Of a DNA stretch of 38,895 nucleotides, positions 19,135 to 26,802 are shown in pieces (position 1 is the first letter of the stretch; each line of letters begins with the position of its first letter). Source of the stretch: an uncultured Collinsella sp. (lineage in GTDB: Bacteria; Actinomycetota; Coriobacteriia; Coriobacteriales; Coriobacteriaceae); contig UQXC01000014.1 of the NCBI GenBank assembly GCA_900544995.1, positions 1 to 38,895 of the forward strand, written 5' to 3'. Under the pieces are notes generated by a model. That model made no database searches and was not told where the DNA came from. It saw only the letters and a list, made by a program, of their open reading frames with translations. Made by a program: the position numbers and the translations under genes.

Positions 19135-19569
19135 ATGGACAACATGGTTAACAATATGCCTCAGAATGATAAGGCTGCTGACGCTACCTGCGTATTCCGC
19201 GTGCCTTCAAGCGACGTCACCGTTCCCGACCTCATGGCCAACGTGCGCATCACCGCCCCCGTTCTGTCCATCGTCAAGGGTCCGCAGACGGGTGCCGCCT
19301 TTGAGCTCGAGGACGACGTGACCACCATCGGCCGCGATCCCGCGAACGGCATCTTCCTCAACGACATGACTGTTTCGCGCAGCCACGCGCGCATTATTCG
19401 CGAGGGCCTCGGCGCTCGCATCGAGGACTTGGGATCGCTCAATGGCACCTGGGTCGACGGTGCCATCGTCAATGCAGCCCCGCTGCACGACGGTTCTTCC
19501 GTTCAGATCGGTACGTTTACGCTCATCTACCACGAGAGCACGCCGGAGCGCATCGAAACCGGTGAGTAG
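19135..19569 (+). CDS. garA: GarA-like FHA domain protein
   Basis: A 144-residue protein with an N-terminal tail of about 45 residues and one FHA domain. The FHA motifs are TTIGRDPANG, TVSRSHARI and DLGSLNGTWVDG, which bind phosphothreonine. The tail contains DATCVFR, resembling the phosphorylated TSVFR site of mycobacterial GarA with Thr18 as the candidate residue. GarA in its phosphorylation states controls 2-oxoglutarate-consuming enzymes under PknB/PknG control. Neither kinase is in the window. The MerR gene follows after 3 nt, as next to garA in mycobacteria. ATG 19135 has AGGGG upstream. Confidence 0.85.
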   Translation: MDNMVNNMPQNDKAADATCVFRVPSSDVTVPDLMANVRITAPVLSIVKGPQTGAAFELEDDVTTIGRDPANGIFLNDMTVSRSHARIIREGLGARIEDLGSLNGTWVDGAIVNAAPLHDGSSVQIGTFTLIYHESTPERIETGE

Positions 19570-19572
19570 GGC

Positions 19573-20451
19573 ATGGCCGAACGCAACTATCTGAGTATCG
19601 GCCAAGTCGTCAACCTACTTCGAGGCGCATACCCCGATCTTTCGAACTCAAAAATAAGATTTCTAGAGGATGAGGGGCTCATTACCCCTCATCGTACGCC
19701 TAAGGGATACCGTCAGTACTCCAAGGAGGACGTTGATCGCCTGGAGGTCATTCTGCACTTGCAGAAGACTCGCTACATGCCGCTCAACGTGATTAAGCAG
19801 CGCTTGGAAAACGCCACGGACCTGTCAACGCTCGCCTACGAGGTGGGCTTGCTGTCCGATGTTCCACTCAAGACGGAGCCCAAGGAGACTAAGCAAAAGC
19901 TGCATCCTATCGAGACCATTCCCGATATGCTGGGCGTCGAGATTTCGTTTATCCGCTCGCTCGCCGAGAACGACCTCATTCGCATCATCAAGAGTCCGCA
20001 GAATCGTGAGCTCGTCGATGGTCGCGATTTCCCGATCATCCGTTACTGCTCCGAGCTGTCACGCTTCCATATCGAGCCGCGCAACCTGCGTCAGTACGTG
20101 TCTTCCGCCAACCGCGAGTCCTCGATGTTTGAGCAGGTGCTCGTGAGCATGCTCGGCATGGATACCTCCGATGACGAGCGCGACGCCAAGCTCGAGCGTG
20201 CGTTTAAGAAGCTTCACGACCTGACGGAGGGCGTGCACACCGCGCTGCTCAAGAACCGCGTTTTTGAGTCGCTCAACGCCGTGGTCGAAGACGCCGACAT
20301 CGATGCACTCGATGAGGAAATCACTCGCTCCGAGTCCACCAAGGCCAAAAACGAAGAGATAGCCGCGCCGGCTTCGCACGAGGATTCTCTCGTCAAGCCG
20401 CTCAAGGTCGTCGCCCCTTCGCAATCCGGCACCGCCAACGCGGCCAAATAA
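19573..20451 (+). CDS. Two-domain MerR-family transcriptional regulator
   Basis: A 292-residue protein. The N-terminal winged helix has YLSIGQVVNLL, KIRFLEDEGLITPHRTPKGYRQYS and DVDRLEVILHLQ. After a linker a second MerR-like region occurs (PDMLGVEISFIRSLAENDLIRI), as in the Rv1828-type regulators of Actinomycetota. A Lys/Glu/Ala-rich tail ends the protein. It is placed directly behind the FHA gene, matching the garA/Rv1828 order. Its target genes are unknown. Confidence 0.87.
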   Translation: MAERNYLSIGQVVNLLRGAYPDLSNSKIRFLEDEGLITPHRTPKGYRQYSKEDVDRLEVILHLQKTRYMPLNVIKQRLENATDLSTLAYEVGLLSDVPLKTEPKETKQKLHPIETIPDMLGVEISFIRSLAENDLIRIIKSPQNRELVDGRDFPIIRYCSELSRFHIEPRNLRQYVSSANRESSMFEQVLVSMLGMDTSDDERDAKLERAFKKLHDLTEGVHTALLKNRVFESLNAVVEDADIDALDEEITRSESTKAKNEEIAAPASHEDSLVKPLKVVAPSQSGTANAAK

Positions 20452-20491
20452 CCGCTGCCGCTTATCCGGCAACCCATTGAAAGGTCCTGAA

Positions 20492-21022
20492 ATGTACGAC
20501 TTCGAATCTCAAATCGTCGACATCCCCGACTATCCCGAGCCCGGAGTCATCTTTAAAGACATCACGCCGCTCTTTGGCAATCCCGAGGCGCTCAAAGCCA
20601 TGACCGATTCCCTCGCCGAGCACTTTGCCGGCATGGGAATCACCAAGGTCGTGGGTCCCGAAGCTCGCGGCTTTATGGTTGGCGTACCGGTGGCTGTAGC
20701 CCTTGGCGCCGGCTTTGTTCCCGCACTTAAACCGGGCAAGCTGCCGCGCGAGACCGTGAGCAAGAGCTACGAGCTCGAGTACGGAACGGATTCAATTGAG
20801 ATCCATGCCGACGCTATCAGCTCTAAAGATACCGTGTTGATTCTGGACGACTTAGTCGCGACGGGCGGAACCGTCGAGGCAACAGGTAAACTGGTGCGAG
20901 ATATGGGCGCAAAGCTTGTCGGTTACGGTTGTATCCTTGAGCTTGCGTTTCTCAACCCGCGCGAGAAGCTCACGCCGTCTGATGACGATGTGGAGCTGTT
21001 TAGCCTGGTGACGGTGGACTAG
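20492..21022 (+). CDS. apt: Adenine phosphoribosyltransferase
   Basis: A 176-residue type I phosphoribosyltransferase that salvages adenine to AMP with PRPP. It has IPDYPEPGVIFKDITPLF near the N terminus, GPEARGFMVG, the flexible loop KPGKLPRETVSKSYELEYGTD, and the PRPP motif VLILDDLVATGGTVEA. The ATG at 20492 is preceded by GAAAGG with 7 nt spacing; a start 15 nt upstream lacks one. It is 40 nt after the MerR gene. Confidence 0.97.
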   Translation: MYDFESQIVDIPDYPEPGVIFKDITPLFGNPEALKAMTDSLAEHFAGMGITKVVGPEARGFMVGVPVAVALGAGFVPALKPGKLPRETVSKSYELEYGTDSIEIHADAISSKDTVLILDDLVATGGTVEATGKLVRDMGAKLVGYGCILELAFLNPREKLTPSDDDVELFSLVTVD

Positions 21023-21054
21023 CCGTTACCCTTAGTTACTGGAAAGGAAGCTAC

Positions 21055-22182
21055 ATGCGCACAGCAAACACGCACAAAAACATGGCACGCTGCGCTGCTA
21101 CGGCAACCCTCGCTTGTGTTTTGGGCTTGGGCCTCGCGGCTCCTGCCTACGCCGATACCGCATCCGACCTTGCCGCTGCTCGTATGAAGCTCGAGCAGAT
21201 CGGTACCCAAACCCAGCAGATTTACGATGAGCTCGCCACGCAGACGCAGGCGCTCGATCAGACTGCTGGCGAGATCACGCAAAAGCAGCAGGAGATCGCC
21301 GATGGTCAGGCCAAGCTCTCGACCTATGTCGCCGGCGAGTATAAAACCGGCGGTCTGAGCCTGCTTCAGGTTCTTACGGGCGTCGATGACCTGAGCGATA
21401 TGCTCAACCGTCTGTTCTACTACGGCAAAGTTTCCGATAAGCAAGCTCAGACCATTCAAGAGGTCAAGGAGCTTAAACAGCAGCTCACCGATAAGCAGGC
21501 CGAGCAGGAGAAGAACGTCGCCACCACGCAAAAGAAGGTCGACGAGCTTAACGCCCAGCAGGCTGAAGCCCAGAACGTCGTAAACTCCCTGGATTCGCAG
21601 CTGCAGGCCGAGCTTGCCGCAGAGGCCGAGGCCAACGCCGCGCTGCAGGCCGGCATCAACGCCAGCACCGCCGAGAAGGCCACGGTGAGCAACGAGACTG
21701 CCGGTACGACCGAGAACACCAACAACGGTGGCCAGACCAGCAATAATAACAACCAGGGCGGCAACACTCCGGCTCCTACGCCGGCACCTGCTCTGACGCC
21801 GCAGCCCTCTACGCCTGCCCCGGCTCCGACGCCTTCTGCTCCGAGCCAGTCAGTCGATGGCGGTTCTGTTGTCTCGCGTGCATACAGCAAGCTTGGTTGC
21901 GCTTATTCCTGGGGCGGAATTGGCCCGAACAGCTTCGACTGCTCTGGTTTTGTTAGTTATTGCCTCACTGGTCGCTATTGCCGCCTGGGCACCACGGGTA
22001 CCTTTATGGGCTGGACGCGTGTGTCCGATCCGCAGCCCGGTGACGTTGTGGTCAACTCGTACCACACCGGCATTTACATCGGTGGTGGTCAGATGATTCA
22101 TGCTTCCGACTACAACACGGGTGTTATCATCAGCTCCGTTGCCGCCGGCATGAACAATAACTATATCTTCGTGCGTTACTAA
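21055..22182 (+). CDS. Secreted NlpC/P60 peptidoglycan endopeptidase
   Basis: A 375-residue exported protein. A signal peptide (1-33) ends at AYA-D. Residues of about 35-200 form a long Gln/Ala/Glu-rich coiled coil, like RipA/CwlO-type hydrolases that are switched on by FtsEX. An Asn/Gly stretch and a Pro/Ala/Thr linker follow. The NlpC/P60 domain spans about 265-375 with Cys296 in DCSGF, His337 in YHTGIYIG and His349 in MIHAS. It probably cuts stem peptides of the cell wall during division or growth. A terminator follows at 22207. Confidence 0.94.
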   Translation: MRTANTHKNMARCAATATLACVLGLGLAAPAYADTASDLAAARMKLEQIGTQTQQIYDELATQTQALDQTAGEITQKQQEIADGQAKLSTYVAGEYKTGGLSLLQVLTGVDDLSDMLNRLFYYGKVSDKQAQTIQEVKELKQQLTDKQAEQEKNVATTQKKVDELNAQQAEAQNVVNSLDSQLQAELAAEAEANAALQAGINASTAEKATVSNETAGTTENTNNGGQTSNNNNQGGNTPAPTPAPALTPQPSTPAPAPTPSAPSQSVDGGSVVSRAYSKLGCAYSWGGIGPNSFDCSGFVSYCLTGRYCRLGTTGTFMGWTRVSDPQPGDVVVNSYHTGIYIGGGQMIHASDYNTGVIISSVAAGMNNNYIFVRY

Positions 22183-22206
22183 GTCATCTTACACAGCGTG
22201 TGAATG

Positions 22207-22246
22207 TGGACCTCGTGGCTTTAAGTCGCGAGGTCCATTCTTTTTT
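22207..22246 (+). terminator. Rho-independent terminator after the NlpC/P60 gene
   Basis: The stem TGGACCTCG/CGAGGTCCA, with an inner stem-loop, is followed by TTCTTTTTT. It lies 25 nt after the stop codon. Confidence 0.9.
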
Positions 22247-22255
22247 CTCTAATCT

Positions 22256-22294
22256 TGTGCGGCTATCTAGTATTCAAAACTAGATAGCCGCACA
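22256..22294. promoter_or_regulatory. Perfect 15-bp palindromic operator candidate upstream of degV
   Basis: TGTGCGGCTATCTAG is followed by a 9-nt centre and its exact reverse complement. The inner 27 bp (22260-22286) recur at 24 of 27 positions, in reverse orientation, upstream of the DUF1836 gene (23938-23964). A T tract is missing, and a terminator already lies just upstream. A consensus -10 TATAAT lies at 22313-22318, so the palindrome is upstream of the likely transcription start. Confidence 0.8.
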
Positions 22295-22312
22295 TTCAGT
22301 TTGCAAGATGGC

Positions 22313-22318
22313 TATAAT
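22313..22318 (+). promoter_or_regulatory. -10 box of the degV promoter
   Basis: A perfect TATAAT 29 nt before the degV start codon. A clear -35 box at normal spacing is lacking, which fits an activated promoter or one with an operator upstream. Confidence 0.55.
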
Positions 22319-22347
22319 TGTTGAAGAACAATTAGAAAGGACCCTCT

Positions 22348-23214
22348 ATGAGCTGGGCACTTATCTCAGATTCAAGCTGTAACCTCCGCGATTGGCAACC
22401 GACCGCACCCCATACCACCTTTGCATTTGCGCCCCTCAAAATTCGAGTGGGGGAGCGCGAATTCGTCGATGACCTTTCGCTCGATGTTCATGAGCTCAAC
22501 TGCGCTGTTCAGGCGGAGACGAACGCTTCTTCGAGCGCTTGTCCCAGCGTAGGGGAGTGGGCCGAGCTCTTCAAATTGGCAGACAAGACCATCTGCATGC
22601 CGATCTCTGAGGGTGTGTCGGGCAGCTACAACGCGGCAGCCACGGCTCGCGATATGGTTCTTGCCGAGGAGCCCGACCGGCAGATTCATCTAGTCAATTC
22701 ACGCGCAGCTGGCGGCAAAATGGACCTCATTTTCTTGCTGTTCGACCGCTATCTTGCAAGCAATCCGGATGTCACATTCGAGGACGCTTGCGCATACTTC
22801 GATAGCCTTGAACAGAACAGCAAAATCCTCTTTAGTTTGTGCAATTACGAAAACCTCGCCAAAGCCGGACGTATCCCTAAGGCAGCCGGCGTCATTGCCA
22901 ACAAGCTCAATATCCGCATTTTGGGCACGGCGAGTGAGGCCGGTAAAATCGAACTCGTCGGGCACACGCGTGGCGAAAAGAAGATGCTTAACAAGATCAT
23001 CGACACCATGGAAGCCGAGGGTTTTACGGGCGGCGAGGTCGTTATCGATCACGTTGAGAACGAAGCTGGAGCCCAGGCGCTTGCTGACCGCATAGTCGAG
23101 CATTGGCCCGGTTCCAAGACCATCATCATGCCCTGCAACGGCCTGGATTCCTATTACGCCGAGATGCACGGCCTGATCATCGGCTACGGCATGGGCGTAG
23201 CTTCGGGCAAATAA
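22348..23214 (+). CDS. DegV family fatty-acid-binding protein (FakB-like)
   Basis: A 288-residue two-domain DegV protein. The N terminus has ALISDSSCNLR, then ACPSVGEW in place of the usual TSQPS motif, and PISEGVSGSYNAA. LVNSRAAGGKMD and NLAKAGRIPKAAGVIANKLNI, typical of the lipid-binding core, follow. DegV/FakB proteins hold a fatty acid and present it to the kinase FakA, making acyl-phosphate, the donor used by PlsY. FakA is not in the window. The gene is monocistronic: a terminator lies on both sides. The unusual shared palindrome upstream points to control with the DUF1836 gene. Confidence 0.9.
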   Translation: MSWALISDSSCNLRDWQPTAPHTTFAFAPLKIRVGEREFVDDLSLDVHELNCAVQAETNASSSACPSVGEWAELFKLADKTICMPISEGVSGSYNAAATARDMVLAEEPDRQIHLVNSRAAGGKMDLIFLLFDRYLASNPDVTFEDACAYFDSLEQNSKILFSLCNYENLAKAGRIPKAAGVIANKLNIRILGTASEAGKIELVGHTRGEKKMLNKIIDTMEAEGFTGGEVVIDHVENEAGAQALADRIVEHWPGSKTIIMPCNGLDSYYAEMHGLIIGYGMGVASGK

Positions 23215-23228
23215 AGTCCAACCAAGCA

Positions 23229-23280
23229 AAAATACGGGCGGGACAAAGCGACAGATGGCTCTTTGTCCCGCCCGTTTTAT
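23229..23280. terminator. Bidirectional terminator between degV and the DUF1836 gene
   Basis: A perfect 15-bp stem ACGGGCGGGACAAAG/CTTTGTCCCGCCCGT (23234-23275) with a 12-nt loop. A-rich sequence precedes it and T-rich sequence follows it, so it can serve both converging genes. Confidence 0.92.
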
Positions 23281-23287
23281 ACGTCGG

Positions 23288-23899
23288 CTAGCTATTAAAC
23301 CCGTTGAACTTGAGATAGCTCATCAAGTAAGCCTTCGAAACGAAGGACGATACCGCGCTACGCACAAGCAGCGACTCACGCGTTACCTGATGCGCCGTAT
23401 CGGGCACGGGAGTCTGCTCGACGGAAAACGCCGCACGAATCGATGCCTCGAGCTGATCGACCACATAATCGAAGGCCGTCGGGGCATCGTAGCTCAAACG
23501 CTGAATGTTAAAGAGTGCCTGCACAGCAGCAATAGGTAGCACCTGCTTAAAGATGCAGATAGCGATCAGGCGGGCAATCTGCTCGCGGCCATATTGCTTT
23601 TTGACCGGAGCAGGCACCAGGCCAACCTTTACGTAGTTATTGATCATTGATGGCGTAATGACAGGCTGCTCAACGCAAAGGGACAGCGGCTCCATCCACA
23701 GCGCAACATACTCAATGACCTGGTCGCGGTAGAGCGTCACATTGGGCAACTGGTCATAGCGCGGCAGACTCAACGTATTGAGTTTGCGTACGATATCGGA
23801 CTGAATAAATGCATCGGGCAACACAGTGGGCTGAATATCCTCAGGCTTAATGCTGACCGACGAATCAGACATCGGAATAACGTGTTTAACGTGGTTCAT
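23288..23899 (-). CDS. DUF1836 domain protein, MerR-like DNA-binding regulator
   Basis: A 203-residue protein. The middle contains the DUF1836 signature VITPSMINNYVKVGLVPAP followed by KKQYGREQIARLIAICIFKQVLPI, which reads as a MerR-like helix-turn-helix and wing. ATG 23899 is chosen because GGAGG lies 6 nt upstream; a longer frame would begin inside the trxB terminator. DUF1836 members have no settled function as far as I know. Its promoter region carries the same 27-bp sequence as degV, which converges on it from the other side of a shared terminator. I infer that it may regulate itself and degV. Confidence 0.85.
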   Translation of the reverse strand: MNHVKHVIPMSDSSVSIKPEDIQPTVLPDAFIQSDIVRKLNTLSLPRYDQLPNVTLYRDQVIEYVALWMEPLSLCVEQPVITPSMINNYVKVGLVPAPVKKQYGREQIARLIAICIFKQVLPIAAVQALFNIQRLSYDAPTAFDYVVDQLEASIRAAFSVEQTPVPDTAHQVTRESLLVRSAVSSFVSKAYLMSYLKFNGFNS

Positions 23900-23937
23900 A
23901 AAGGTCCTCCGTTCATTTTCTATATTGTATTCTACGT

Positions 23938-23964
23938 TATCTAGTTTTGCATACCACATAGCCG
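23938..23964 (-). promoter_or_regulatory. Operator candidate upstream of the DUF1836 gene
   Basis: It matches the degV palindrome at 24 of 27 positions. On the coding strand the shared blocks are CGGCTAT, GTAT and CAAAACTAGATA. Here the palindrome itself is imperfect. It ends 39 nt before the start codon; a -10-like TACAAT lies between it and the gene, so a bound protein would cover the promoter. Confidence 0.7.
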
Positions 23965-23970
23965 GCAAGA

Positions 23971-24010
23971 AAATTGGCGGGACAGTGCACTGATGCATCA
24001 TCCCGCCATT
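23971..24010 (-). terminator. Terminator of trxB
   Basis: On the minus strand, TGGCGGGA and TCCCGCCA form an 8-bp stem followed by ATTTTCTT. The 18-nt loop consists of two overlapping perfect palindromes, TGATGCATCA and CAGTGCACTG. Confidence 0.8.
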
Positions 24011-24052
24011 TAGTTAATTGATAGCAACCTTACATAAGATATATTATCGTAC

Positions 24053-24991
24053 TTATCCGCGGAGAAATGCATATGCGCTTGTTGCCGCTATGGCTCCATC
24101 AGAAACAGCGGTCACAACCTGGCGTAAACGTTTGGAACGGATATCGCCAGCGGCAAATAGACCTGGCGTGCGGGTCGCCATGGATTCATCAGTCAGAATG
24201 CCGCCATCAGGCGCCAGATCAACTAGATGCTCAACAAGCTCGGTATGGGGCTGCGTTCCGGTAAAGACAAAGATGCCAAACGAGCCGGGCTCAAATGACT
24301 CGGTATGAGTCTCGCCGGATGCATTGTCCTTAAAGGTAATCGTCGTTGGCATGGCTTCGCCCGATAGCTCCACAATACTAGTTTGGTACCTAACTGTAAT
24401 ATTGTCCTTTGCGAGTACTTTCTGAACAACACCATCGGGCGCACGGAACTGGTCGCGGCGCAGCACGATGGTCACACTGCTGGCGATTTCTGACAAGAAC
24501 AGGGCTTCCTCGCAGGCGGCATTGCCGCCACCGATGACAAAGACCTGTTTACCGCGAAAGAACATGCCATCGCACGTCGCGCAATACGAAACACCGCGAC
24601 CGCGATACGTATCCTCGCCAACAAAACCAGCAGATCGCGGCGTAGCACCCATGCAAGCGATAACACTCGAGGCCAGCGTATCGCCCATATCATGATGCAC
24701 CGTAAACAGCGCTGTATCGGCATCGTAATCGATACCCGTAACCATGCTCCATGCAACCTGTGCTCCCAGGCCCTCTGCATGTTGCTGAAAACGCTCGCCG
24801 AGTTCAGCGCCACTCAAGAGCGGAATGCCCGGATAGTTCTCGACCTCATTGGTTGTGGCGATCTGCCCTCCCGACATACCCTGTTCAATCACGGTCGTCG
24901 TTAGGTTGGAGCGCGCAGCGTAAATGGCGGCAGCATAGCCCGCGGGGCCGCCACCGATAATAGCAACATCGATCGGCTGATGGGTAGTCAT
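24053..24991 (-). CDS. trxB: Thioredoxin reductase (NADPH)
   Basis: A 312-residue flavoprotein that reduces thioredoxin. It has the FAD motif GGGPAGYAAAIYAAR at 13-27, the redox CATC at Cys137-Cys140, the NADPH motif GGGNAACEEA and the C-terminal FAD motif TPGLFAAGDIR. Length is typical. ATG 24991 has an AGGAGG site; the longer frame upstream does not. It stands alone on the minus strand with a terminator downstream. No thioredoxin gene is adjacent. Confidence 0.96.
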   Translation of the reverse strand: MTTHQPIDVAIIGGGPAGYAAAIYAARSNLTTTVIEQGMSGGQIATTNEVENYPGIPLLSGAELGERFQQHAEGLGAQVAWSMVTGIDYDADTALFTVHHDMGDTLASSVIACMGATPRSAGFVGEDTYRGRGVSYCATCDGMFFRGKQVFVIGGGNAACEEALFLSEIASSVTIVLRRDQFRAPDGVVQKVLAKDNITVRYQTSIVELSGEAMPTTITFKDNASGETHTESFEPGSFGIFVFTGTQPHTELVEHLVDLAPDGGILTDESMATRTPGLFAAGDIRSKRLRQVVTAVSDGAIAATSAYAFLRG

Positions 24992-25108
24992 GAAGAGACC
25001 TCCTGTCGAAAGATTGGCGTTCTTTGCGCTCATACCCAAATTTAGGCAAACGTGACACTCATGCACTACAATGATTCTTTGCGAAACAAAGATTAAGGGG
25101 AGTTATCG

Positions 25109-26410
25109 ATGGATCAAACGCAGACGAGCGACGACGCTCCCCTGCTCACGCACAGCACTCCCCAATCGGAGCAAACCACGCTCTTGGCTCAGCAAAAACC
25201 TCTCGTGACCATCGTGCACGCCTCGGTCGGCTCGGGTCACAAGGCCGCTGCAAATGCGATTGCGCAGGCATTCGACCTCATCCGCGGCACCAGCGGCATC
25301 CCCGAGGATGTTGAGATTGAAGTGCTCGATATCCTTGATTTTGGACGTATTAAATTCGACGGCAACAAAACGGCTGCCTCGTTTACCGGCGCCACGCGTC
25401 CCATATATGACCTAACCTGGCGATACACGTTTACGGGACATCTGCTCTGGGGCGGAGGCACGGCATGGTCACGTATTATGTTCCCTGCCTTCAACGATTA
25501 TGTCCGCACCCGCAGGCCCATGGCCGTGGTTGCAACACACATTACGGCAGCCAATGTTGCTGTGGGCGCCCGCGTCATCACGGGTATCGATTACCCGGTC
25601 ATCTGCGTACCAACAGACTATGAAGTCGAAGGCTTTTGGCCCCACAAGGACACCGACCTGTTCTGCGTAGCCAACGAATTTATGGCCGAGACACTTCGCC
25701 CCCGTAAGGTTTCCGAGACCAAAATCCGCATTACAGGCATCCCCATTCGCGCCGGGTTTGATACGGACTACAATCGCGAGGAAGAACTCGAGAAGTTCAA
25801 TCTCCCCATCGACAAGACCGTCGTGCTGGTAATGGCCGGTGCCAGCTTGCCTCAACCGTACGTCCGCTTTCGCGCGGAGATGGACCGCACACTCCCCTTC
25901 CTGCGCAGCTTCGAGGACATGCACTTTGTCTTTTTGCCGGGCAAGGATGAGGAATACGCCACCCGCCTCAAGACGCTCTTCGACGCCATGAAGCTCGAAA
26001 ACGTCACGGTTCTGGACTACGTGGACGACATGGCAGCCCTCATGCACGGCTGCGACCTGGCAATCCTCAAATCGGGCGGACTCACCGTCACTGAGTGCCT
26101 GTGCGCGCATCTGCCGATGATTCTGCTGGGCAAATCATACGGTCAGGAAAAGGCCAACACCACGATGCTCACCGGCATGGGCGCCAGCATGCATGTCACC
26201 ACCGCACGAGAACTCATCGTGACGTTGCGCCATCTCCACGATCATCCCGAATCGCTCAAAGCCCTACTCATCAACGGCGAAGTACTACGCCGCCCACGCG
26301 CAGCCGAGGATATCGCCATCGCAACCATGGAGCTCGCAGGCAAGCCCCAAAAACGTAAACGAGCCTTCTGCCGCTTCTACTGGGGCGGGAAGCCTGCGCA
26401 TATCCGCTAG
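25109..26410 (+). CDS. MGDG-synthase/UgtP-type glycolipid glycosyltransferase
   Basis: A 433-residue GT28-like (GT-B fold) enzyme. A Gln/Thr-rich leader of about 30 residues precedes VTIVHASVGSGHKAAANAIAQAF, the motif typical of monogalactosyl and glucosyl diacylglycerol synthases. The MGDG_synth domain continues to IRITGIPIR. The C-terminal half contains the nucleotide-sugar site LKSGGLTVTECL. It probably transfers sugar from UDP-sugar to diacylglycerol, as a membrane glycolipid or lipoteichoic-acid anchor. A -10-like TACAAT lies at 25068. Its stop lies within the outer inverted repeat of the downstream hairpin element. Confidence 0.88.
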   Translation: MDQTQTSDDAPLLTHSTPQSEQTTLLAQQKPLVTIVHASVGSGHKAAANAIAQAFDLIRGTSGIPEDVEIEVLDILDFGRIKFDGNKTAASFTGATRPIYDLTWRYTFTGHLLWGGGTAWSRIMFPAFNDYVRTRRPMAVVATHITAANVAVGARVITGIDYPVICVPTDYEVEGFWPHKDTDLFCVANEFMAETLRPRKVSETKIRITGIPIRAGFDTDYNREEELEKFNLPIDKTVVLVMAGASLPQPYVRFRAEMDRTLPFLRSFEDMHFVFLPGKDEEYATRLKTLFDAMKLENVTVLDYVDDMAALMHGCDLAILKSGGLTVTECLCAHLPMILLGKSYGQEKANTTMLTGMGASMHVTTARELIVTLRHLHDHPESLKALLINGEVLRRPRAAEDIAIATMELAGKPQKRKRAFCRFYWGGKPAHIR

Positions 26411-26544
26411 CGTCTTAGCGTCCGCTTACCTGCGGGAGGCCCCTGTATATCATCCCATGCTCAAACATTCTCGCTTCGCTGCGAAACTGCGCGTGGGACG
26501 ATATACAGGGGCCTCCCGCAGGTAAGCTGCGTTTACGCGCTAGC
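26406..26544. repeat. Long hairpin element, copy 1 (28-bp perfect inverted repeat)
   Basis: The arms at 26424-26451 and 26500-26527 are exact reverse complements over 28 bp. After one mismatch, TCCCATGC/GCGTGGGA continues the stem. A further outer pairing GCTAGCG (26406-26412) with CGCTAGC (26538-26544) includes the glycosyltransferase stop codon. The loop (about 26457-26490) is nearly the reverse complement of the loop of copy 2. No protein can be supported here. Confidence 0.92.
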
Positions 26545-26604
26545 AGCTATACCAGATTCCCCGCCACTAGAACCTGAAAAGGCGAAACCGGAAAATATAA
26601 ATAC

Positions 26605-26653
26605 AGTTAGCCGACGCGACAAAGAGACTATTCCTTTGTCGCGTCGGCTAACT
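26605..26653. terminator. Perfect 20-bp palindrome, probable bidirectional terminator
   Basis: The arms at 26605-26624 and 26634-26653 are exact reverse complements over 20 bp with a 9-nt loop. TGTATTTTTTC follows on the plus strand and GTATTTATATTTTC on the minus strand. It lies midway between the two hairpin elements and between converging genes (glycosyltransferase and dut). Confidence 0.85.
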
Positions 26654-26680
26654 AGAATGTATTTTTTCAAGCAAGTAGCT

Positions 26681-26786
26681 GCCCGCCCCGGGGCTTCCCA
26701 TATCGTTCCACCGCGCAGTTTCGCAGCGAGCGAAGCGACGCGAGAATGTTTGAGCATGGAATGATATAGGTAAGCCCCGGGCGGGA
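26681..26786. repeat. Long hairpin element, copy 2 (inverted relative to copy 1)
   Basis: The arms at 26682-26710 and 26757-26785 pair with two single-base bulges and few mismatches (CCCGCCC(C)GGGGCTT with AAGCCCCGGGCGGG; ATATC with GATAT; TTCCA with TGGAA). The loop holds CGCGCAGTTTCGCAGCGA and GAATGTTTGAGCATGG, matching the reverse complement of copy 1 except for about 8-10 inserted bases. The outer stems differ between copies while loop and inner stem are conserved. Confidence 0.88.
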
Positions 26787-26802
26787 GGGATACGAGCGCC
26801 CC

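Noticed and set aside
22256..22294. The degV palindrome as a transcription terminator
   Set aside because: It lacks a T tract and a proper terminator already ends the previous gene at 22246. Its sequence recurs upstream of another gene, which favours an operator.
26406..26790. An insertion sequence with terminal inverted repeats
   Set aside because: There is no transposase frame in the 392 nt and no flanking target duplication that I can see; the copies are hairpins, not terminal repeats of one element.
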